64,000 bases of DNA from Cordilura impudica (lineage: Eukaryota > Arthropoda > Insecta > Diptera > Scathophagidae). A model generated the notes under the pieces. It was not told where the DNA came from. It ran no database searches and saw nothing but the letters and a program-made list of their open reading frames with translations. Shown here piece after piece: positions 58,001 to 64,000 of this stretch. The stretch's first letter is position 1. Each line of letters starts with the position of its first letter. Location of the stretch: contig OY821518.1 in NCBI GenBank assembly GCA_963682025.1, positions 14,404,100 to 14,468,099 of the forward strand, in the 5' to 3' direction. The position numbers were made by a program, and so were the translations under genes.

Positions 58001-58363
58001 AATGCCGATCTAGAAGCCCTGGCTGAATCTTTGGCCTTGGCCGCTCAACCGTCCAATAAAACGAATTCCTCATATACATCCATCCAACGTTTGCCAACTA
58101 TTAGCAATGTGTATCGTAGACAAAGACGTAAACATTTTCTGAGAACCAGATCGCCTACCCTCTCGCCCATACACGAATCGGGTCTCTCAAATCCCACATC
58201 ACCTCAACCGTGTCGTCACAGTGTTACATCATGTTCATCAGCCTCCAATGTGGCCAAAAATTTATGTGCCGCTATGGTGGATTCAACAGAGCTGCAGCGT
58301 AAAACATCATCAAATGGCTCTCTACACAGTGATTCTTCTACAACATCAAGCAGTACTAATTGA
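55061..58363 (+). CDS. ZDHHC1/11-type palmitoyltransferase (CG17075-like)
   Basis: Integral-membrane protein S-acyltransferase: the DHHC cysteine takes palmitate from palmitoyl-CoA and passes it to target cysteines. It is intact, 1100 codons, one exon; an in-frame TAA nine bases upstream of ATG 55061 fixes the start. Residues 1-170 are polar. Membrane segments fall at about 181-203, 212-233, 311-338 and 452-490. The DHHC domain has C267-x2-C270, HCSVCNKC (281-288) and D293-H-H-C296, followed by [12 protein letters not shown]; the TTxE motif is TTYE 495-498. [17 protein letters not shown] and HAHVIE match the ZDHHC1 lineage. The loop between helices 3 and 4 (340-448) is unusually long, with many N-x-S/T sequons. 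The tail (500-1100) is Ser/Thr-rich, with an 11-Thr run (529-539) and five Cys-Cys pairs, and is much longer than in human ZDHHC1. Substrates unknown. Confidence 0.93.
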   Translation: MHPDYKEQSEIEATAENCVLNKEVDEADDHLQNGITVISSYSDEETSSIAEASGNPESNTDDNIITITTASINDYAKNPELYSELTQVKTHRTHNTATKILKFFGRKDHQYPVDNPLDASDASAIPGKSQANNNNNLSRSSSPSLRSWKISDCISFQENIADVYHRKGRRLNGLQTPLHPLQLFGWFVLVLFGLAAYWVLIPAFNAEIQGPLYGLISGLYIVHVVSHLVALLIDPADRELRRVHRNDRIVPEFDRSKHAHVIENGRCHLCNIRTSSHRTKHCSVCNKCVGKFDHHCKWLNHCIGSRNYVAFLMCVVSAVCATLVIFLAVIAQIVLYYLQPEWLGYWYNTESVFQRSERVETQHLALNVTNNTTDINTTNLTSVDYENDVYLDNSTINFVKENVTNFLNDTLNNTLLSNFSLSTTTPTEEELNNDLFKGSSSVNHNTTLISFAGIAVSHSIFLILLGCLGLLAAITAGLLLHLCFFHIYISFLGLTTYEYIRNHRQAQEAKNKLATAKLGNADTPSISPTTTTTTTTTTTNNHHPSKKIADCGQYYMCSKVRHPNDGELSQRGQKPYQLDASNKKPLAKFHCCANSREYHQTALKTYYMCSLLEETNIKSPLTVAHISGGNSTDFDSTPDDTHEEFSTFHCCSAFKANSSQRRVSAATTKATLVTNLETAQALNNRRSYLQYTEQCTFCSFRLRSPILGKRDSKSKTPKNLTQNSQRLENLQQVSRTSSGKSQTSVATATATQKRCCMQTISKHQRWRRKWNCCSAVPDSPDVPNDIIAALTHKHHQELQAKMGNKTTEPTINCISSNGRAGPHNSPRQVDHLKVNQTQLRNNRTWPITRFRHIMRVLNRYRRPRCRLQHNVETTLKQNQIRPLHLQNEENCCKHHYNSNSPPPPPSNSSNSPLTDCSRDHSHYSDSSSLSTASSKSTATYKTSVLPTSIIRDDTSVTYTTPMGITLPPALPPPTRRRIPSNADLEALAESLALAAQPSNKTNSSYTSIQRLPTISNVYRRQRRKHFLRTRSPTLSPIHESGLSNPTSPQPCRHSVTSCSSASNVAKNLCAAMVDSTELQRKTSSNGSLHSDSSTTSSSTN

Positions 58364-59089
58364 ACCACATGTTTAAGTGTAGCAAAGGGCAAAATCTAAA
58401 ACTTTTGTTTATATAGGAAAATTTAAAAACTATAAATATTTCTACTAAAATGTTGCTTACATGTTGCAATAAGCACCTGATTAACTATTAACTATAATTG
58501 TAGTATTTGTAGAATAATGCCAAAAAAAAAACATTACTTTACTTCTTCTCAAATTTTTAATGAATAGATAGAATATAGTTGTAGAAGTCACAGTTTTTAG
58601 ATTAAAGTTGAGCATTATCGAGCAGCCGAAGGATATTTAGACGTAGTTGCTTTCCGAATTTGGTCGATTCTTGAGCATTTATTTTATAATAATAAACTGC
58701 ATGCTAAAAATCCTTTTAATAGAAAGGTATTGATTCTTCCTTTACAATAACCTGTGCCTAAATTTCATTTAAGAAAGGTCAAAGGTCATGATCACAAGAT
58801 CAACTTTTTGTGTAAAATTATTATTTTTTTTTAATAAATGTTGCTAATTTTACTTTCTAGGTTCCTGAAGCAGTGAAGCAGTAAATTTGATTTGATATTT
58901 TTGTATTTGCTTAAGAATCTTCTGTTGCAACTTATATAAGTCAAATAATGAAAAATTAATGCAACTTCAAGAAATATTTTTTATAAATGATTAAATTACG
59001 TAAATTTTATTATATAAAAAAATCTTAAATAAAACTTTCAAATTAACGGAAAATAATAATTGGAGAATATTATTCATCATTATTAGGCC
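58364..59089 (+). other. 3' UTR and flank of the ZDHHC1-like gene
   Basis: AT-rich, no ORF. The best early polyadenylation signal is AATAAA at 58691-58696; later candidates lie near 58834 and 59027. Confidence 0.5.
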
Positions 59090-59335
59090 AATTCAGAAAT
59101 CTTCCATGAAAAAAACTCGGAAGCAGTTTCGATGTCAAAAATACAACTTCTTCAACAGATTTGGCTCCCAGCGCTCTTTCCAATTTAAAATTTTGAAGAA
59201 ACAGTTCGGTGGACAAAGCTTCGTGTCGAAAGAGGAGGTCATCTCAGCCACATAAGCCTATTTTGAGGAGTTTTCCAAAACTTACTTTGCAAAGGGCTTA
59301 AAAACGTTAGAGAATCCCTGGATTTAGTACAAATG
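59090..59335 (+). pseudogene. Mariner transposase C-terminal fragment, plus strand
   Basis: Reads KKQFGGQSFVSKEEVISAT, stop, then AYFEEFSKTYFAKGLKTLE. The (F/L)GG-x-x-F-x-S-x-EEV...AYF...K-x-YF...G-L-x-x-LE-x-RW pattern is the mariner C-terminus. No catalytic domain or terminal repeats found. Confidence 0.65.
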
Positions 59336-59480
59336 AAGAAAAGGTTATCAGCAACAGCATATTTTTCAAATTTAAAAATATCATATTAAGGGTAATTCTA
59401 ATACTTTCGAAACGACACCTCAACCTAACTTCTGGGTAAACTGTTTTTAAAGATAATCGTTAGAATGTCTTTATGAGCTT

Positions 59481-59855
59481 TTAATGATTTTTTACTTTTG
59501 GCGTTGCCATATTTTGGGAACCACGATGCGGTCCTAGAACAACCTGACGTAACAAAGAAAAGACAACATAATCTCCATTTTCCCAACGATATTCAATAGC
59601 TTCGATATCCGGTTTATAGTAAGAAACGTCTAGCTCCCTAAAATAGCCAACAACCGCAGACTCCACTTCTTCATTATTGGAAATTCTTTTAACACCGAGC
59701 CATTTTTGAAATTTTTGAAATAGAAAATGAATCTGGAACTTTAATCGTGGGTTTTGGCCATCGCAATAGTGGATATGTGGACTGGTGCATTGTATTGATG
59801 AAACACCAAATTCACTGAGATCGTTCATTTTTGACGGCTTCAAAAAAAAAAAAAA
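59481..59855 (-). pseudogene. Mariner transposase C-terminal fragment, minus strand
   Basis: FQKWLGVKRISNNEEVESAV, then GYFRELDVSYYKPDIEAIEY and RWENGDYVVF. Same domain as the neighbour at 59090 but a different subfamily and opposite strand. Upstream the frame starts MNDLSEFGVSSIQ, which is not transposase-like. Confidence 0.7.
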
Positions 59856-60204
59856 TACTAGGGTTCACTAAAGTAATTTTTTTAAACCTACTGCCACCAT
59901 ATCTATACGTCAGTTTGGGTTGTTCTCGGGCTGCTCTCGCGTAAAAGCAACTTTTTGAATCTTTCTTAGTAGTACACCATATGGACCAATTTTTAATGAA
60001 TTCTGGCTGGGGCGGCCGATTCGTTCTTGGCTTATAACTTGAAGTTCCTATATGAAAAATTCACGACATGTCAGGTCTTTTTTCGGTCAATAAAAAAAAG
60101 ACATCTTAATGGTTGGAGAGTTAATTAAAGAAGTCTGACGTTATACAGATTTGTGGTGGTAACTTTTGCATTTCTCGTACTTCCTAAGCTAATGTTTTTG
60201 TTTT
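59856..60204. other. Unassigned spacer
   Basis: Nothing recognised. GGCTGGGGCGGCCGATTCG near 60006 is a GC-rich exception in an AT-rich region. Confidence 0.3.
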
Positions 60205-61612
60205 TATTAACCAACACTCAGATGATGCCTTCTACAGATGCTATGCATTGTGTTGATTTCAGGAAAATACGTTATGGGAAGGAGGAAAGAGGAAGTAGTG
60301 TTTGTGGGTATTTTACTTAAATTTTATTAGATTATAAATGTCAGGCCAGTTCGACTGACAAATGAGTTTTATCTGTAATGCTTTGTGCGCTCAACAGAAC
60401 AATAGACTAGAAGTGTATGTGATCTACGTGATAGGCACACAATCCACATTTCGACGATGTTCCAACGAGTCAATAGAGTTGGATATCCTACTGTCATTTA
60501 TGAGCTTCAGCGCCCTTTGCACATGGTTCAGTAGCTCCAAAATAGACTTTGAAGGTGATTGGAAGGAGTTAAATAATTTTTGTACCGTTTTAGAATATGC
60601 TTCTTTCCAGACTTGAAATACATGTTCGTTCCAACGAACATCAAATTGAATTCTCATGCCCAGAACATCAAGAGTATCCAATTCCTCAATACCTATACCA
60701 CCTATATATACAGATGACATTGTTGAATCCATGGCCCTATGGGTCAAAATACAACATTGAGTTTCAGCGCATTAAAATCAACCCTATTCGCTTTACCCCA
60801 CTCGGGGATTGTTAACAGGTCTAGATTGAGTGTGTTATTCAGTGTCCGCCTTTTGCCTCCAACCTCCATGAGGCTTGGCCTACAATTAAAGGAAAATGAA
60901 TGAAAAATGCAGCTGTCATCTGCGAAAGAGTATATAGAGTTAAAAGTTTGACCAAGAAGGTTGTTCAGAAAGATAAGGAAAAGAGAAGGGGAAAGAATGG
61001 AACCTTGGAGTACCCCTGAATTAAGCTGAAACTAATTGGATAAGACCCCATCAATATTAACACGTATTGTTCGATCTCTGAGAAAACTCGATATAAATCG
61101 AGAGAAGTCATTACCGATCGAATGCCTTGGAAATATCTAGAGCAACCACTTTACTTTCGCCAAAATTGAGAATGGATTGACTCCAGCGCTTAGAAAGTAG
61201 AGCTAACAGGTCTCCCGTGGAACGATTTCTACGGAAGCCATACTGACGATCATTAATAAGTGAGTTGGTCTCTAGGTAGTTCACAAGATGGAAATTGATC
61301 ATGCTCTCCATCAATTGGAGAGTGCAGAGTAGATTGCAATTGGACGGTAATTTTCAGGGTTATTAGCCGCACCCTTTTTAGGGATTGGTTGGACATTAGC
61401 AATCTTCCAGCAAGAGGGAAAGACTTCCGCACGGTACGAAAGGCTGAAAAGGTTGGCCAATGGACTGACTAGCGTCGAAGAGCACTGTTTCAGCACCAGT
61501 GCTGGTATACCATCCGGTCCCGGAGACTTATTAATATTGAGATCCGAAAGAACCTTTTTAACTGCACGTCCTCGGAGGAATATTTGAGGCATAGTACAAG
61601 ATACTTTTTCAG
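60205..61612 (-). pseudogene. Jockey-clade RT relic, copy retaining motif A
   Basis: From the right: IFLRGRAVKKVLSDLNINK, SPGPDGIPALVLKQ, PSCWKIANVQPIPKKG, ENYRPIAIYSALSN, LVNYLETNSLINDRQYGF, RRNRSTGDLLALLSK and ESKVVALDISKAFDR (motif A). Decayed SGVPQGS and FADD regions follow (about 61050-60900), then ELDTLDVLGMRIQFDVRWN. The 3' end has GAGTGTTGGTTAATAAAAAC like the main copy, ending near 60205. Several stops and a frameshift between 61311 and 61314. Confidence 0.88.
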
Positions 61613-62020
61613 ATTTTAAGGTGATTAGAAGGAGTTATGCTTCTTTCTTTCCAGACTTGAAATACATGTTCGTTTCAACGAACATCAAGGGTATCCAATT
61701 CCTCAATACCTATACCACACACATATGCAGATGAAATTGTTGAATCGGCCCTATGGGTCAAAAAACAACATTGAGTCTTTTGCGCATTGAAATCTACTCT
61801 ATTTGAGTGTCTCCTTCATTATGAGCCTTTTGCCCCCTGGAAAAGACTTGGCCTACAATTGAAGGAAAATGAATGACAAATGTTGCTGTAATCTGCGAAG
61901 GAAAAGATAGCATTGAAGGTTTAACCAAGAAGGTCATTCAGAAAGATAAGGAAAAGATAAGGATAAAGAGCAAATCCTTGGGGTATCCCTGAATTAAGCT
62001 GAATTGCTCGATATCTAAAT
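61613..62020 (-). pseudogene. Second, shorter RT copy abutting the first
   Basis: Repeats the 60560-61040 section (ATACATGTTCGTTTCAACG, CTCAATACCTATACCACAC, AACCAAGAAGGTCATTCAG, GGGGTATCCCTGAATTAAG) in the same orientation, more decayed and with small deletions. Suggests tandem insertion or duplication of the family. Confidence 0.75.
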
Positions 62021-62605
62021 AAAAACTTTGCCAGAAGAAATCGTGATCCTTTTTCCTGTCTCCAGCTGGAAATAGATCTTCAAGATATTGTTAGTATTGA
62101 ATCTTTAGGTAAAACCCATACGATGTTTTTATGTTGCTGACACTGTTCCTGCAGTCAATAATTCTTGACAGTTCTGCAGAGAATACTTGAATACGCCTTA
62201 TATATATGTTATACGGTGCTCTTCACCATTGACAACTACTGAAATCAAATGAAGTCAGCAGTGATTCAGACATGTTACTATTTTATTCGTAAGTAGTTAC
62301 TGAGGCCGTCTTTAAGACATTTCCAACTGGATTGAACAAAGTTCGCTTAAGGCAACCGATATTACCGAATTCTGTTGAACTTACGGAATTTTATTGTCTC
62401 TAGAGACTTACACTAAACCGGTTTAATTAAGTTTGTAAGAAAAGAGATTTTCTCTTCAACAGAAAACAAATTTTTTAGATCAAATGATTTATTTTAAAAA
62501 ACTTTCCTTATTTTTGAGTGTAGTCTCTTTAAGACATCTGTGGTTTAATTGGACTTATTAGAAATAAAAGGACTGCAGCCAAATTTGATTGCTCCAACCG
62601 AATAT
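62021..62605. other. Unassigned spacer
   Basis: No gene or repeat recognised. Confidence 0.35.
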
Positions 62606-63262
62606 AGGCCCTTATTATGAGTTGCATTCGATCTTCGATCTTCGCTGGCTATCGAACATCGACTATCGAATGTCAAATTCGTATTATGAGCTGGCAGCAT
62701 GGTCGAAAATTTCGCTGTACAACGAATTTTCAATCGAACACAATTTTGCTTTCGATGCTGGATGGCACTTTGTAAATCTTATTAAAAATATGAGTTGTAA
62801 ATTATTTTAATTTCATGAGATTGATCTGCTTTGTTTGCATTGCGACATCAAGTCATCTGTAGTATACAGCAATTCCATAAAAGCCTCGAAAATTTGCTAT
62901 AAATCTGTAAACAAATGGTACCCTTGTTAAAACCTCGCATACTCACGTAGTGGAATCCATTTTCAAAATGGAAATGAAAATGAAATGGAATCCATTTCAT
63001 CTTCATTAGACGATCATAGAACCATAATTCCATGCTAATGAATAATTAATTATTTTTTTTCTTTAATAAATTTGTAAACAAACAATGTTTATTTATAGTG
63101 CCAGCTGATAAATATGTACTATTGTGAATAATCCAATTGAGTGAAATTCACAATAGCGCTATTCTATCGAATGTGCGCCATAATACCAAATGAAAATTCG
63201 TTCGATCAGTTAATTCGACCACAATCGAAAATCGAAAGTTGCTCAAAAAAGGCATCATAGTG
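62606..63262 (-). mobile_element. Element D, copy 2
   Basis: Left end GGCCCTTATTATGAGTTGCA with TCGATCTTCGATCTTCG. The right end in reverse complement gives GATGCCTTTTTTGAGCAAC and TTTCGATTTTCGATTG. 62860-63262 matches 10517-10885 in inverted orientation. It carries the MELWFYDRLMKM frame (start 63033, minus) with an internal TTCAAAATGG/CATTTTC-type duplication. Confidence 0.5.
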
Positions 63263-64000
63263 TTCGGTTCCGTGAATGGCAATTACCGAATTGCACGATT
63301 TAAGTTGAAATTGCAATCAATTGAATCTATTAAATTATATTAATGAAGGAACGTTCTAGAATAAATGTCTGTCACTTAAAGGAGATTTTACATTAAAAGT
63401 GTTGTAATAGAAGTCTGCTCTGGTATTACAAAATAATCAACAAAAATTATCGCCAACTAATTGGAAGAGATCTACTTCCATTCAATGCTTTAAAGCCAGT
63501 GTTATATCAGACATAATAAAACGGCAGCTACATTGTTGCTAAGTATAATGCAGATTAAATGTAATATTTATGAAATTTATTTAAAGGTTTATGGAAATTG
63601 TGTTGTTGGCTTCATTAAAACAAAAAATAAAAACCATAACAACAAAAAACTACGTTCCTGTTTTCATTCACTCAATAATTTTTCTTTCTTGTTGCTATGA
63701 CCACCTGTTGTATGAAATCGTAGAATAGTCTGCTTAGTTATGGAAATATTTATTTACCTATACAAATTTCCATTTATTTTTTTAATAAGGTTTCGTTTGG
63801 AAATATAGAAAACTTGGAAGGATAGACAGAATAAGTTTGTGATAGGCAGTCAATTAATTTCTAATACGAACTAAATGTGAAACTAAATTCTAAAAAGGTA
63901 TTGATTCTAGGTTAAGTCACGGTAAATACTAGTATGAACTTTTTTTGAAATCTTATTATCGATTTACACTGATGAATTTCATAGATTTATGTATTTCATT
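63263..64000. other. AT-rich flank, no gene seen
   Basis: Nothing recognised to the end of the window. Confidence 0.4.

Overview
The window reads as nuclear DNA of a higher fly. Base composition is strongly AT-rich, introns are long and full of transposons, and the identifiable proteins are animal proteins that look dipteran. The density of relic Tc1, mariner, hAT, Jockey-like and DINE/Helentron-like repeats suggests a calyptrate fly (blow fly or house fly type). That placement is an inference, not a species call. No prokaryotic system, CRISPR array or virus was seen.

Three host loci can be supported. (1) 174-453 (+) is the terminal coding exon of a small DHHC palmitoyltransferase of the ZDHHC3/7 (Dnz1) type; the rest of that gene lies left of the window. 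(2) 16530 down to 7025 (-) holds six in-phase exons of an N-terminal fragment resembling fibrous sheath-interacting protein 2 (FSIP2), a sperm-tail protein. Its second intron (9109-16026) is about 6.9 kb of degenerate minisatellite loaded with transposons, and the gene continues beyond 7025. (3) 55061-58363 (+) is an intact 1100-codon single-exon ZDHHC1/11-type palmitoyltransferase (Drosophila CG17075-like). It is preceded by an unusual run of TACGTTACGTAGTG palindromes. The window therefore carries parts of two different S-acyltransferases.

The rest is repeats. 1.4-6.5 kb is a degenerate minisatellite invaded by a 2.6 kb array of perfect 7-bp repeats (TTAAAAA and TTCAAAA). The same small flanking module recurs at 19.8 kb, and a second huge TTAAAAA array fills 22.4-23.9 kb. 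A roughly 790-bp family with a 24-bp palindrome, 12-bp subterminal inverted repeats and a (GTCY)n core is present about a dozen times; I call it family A, DINE-1/HINE-like. A roughly 370-bp family starting CTAGCAGATTCCAGCCCTCG is present about ten times (family B). Family A, a third repeat (family C) and B form the same nested composite at 33.8-36.5 kb and, inverted, at 39.7-42.0 kb.

Other relics are an hAT transposase split by a family A insertion (30.8-33.5 kb), a second hAT trace (24.8-26.0 kb), two Tc1-like elements with long inverted repeats (43.4-44.6 kb and 47.4-53.9 kb), Jockey-clade reverse transcriptase copies (10.3-11.9, 47.7-50.0, 60.2-62.0 kb), an RNase H-bearing non-LTR 3' end (52.7-53.65 kb), two mariner C-terminal pieces (59.1-59.9 kb), a foldback element (19.0-19.8 kb) and two copies of a tRNA-derived SINE. 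None of the mobile elements appears able to encode an intact transposase or polymerase.
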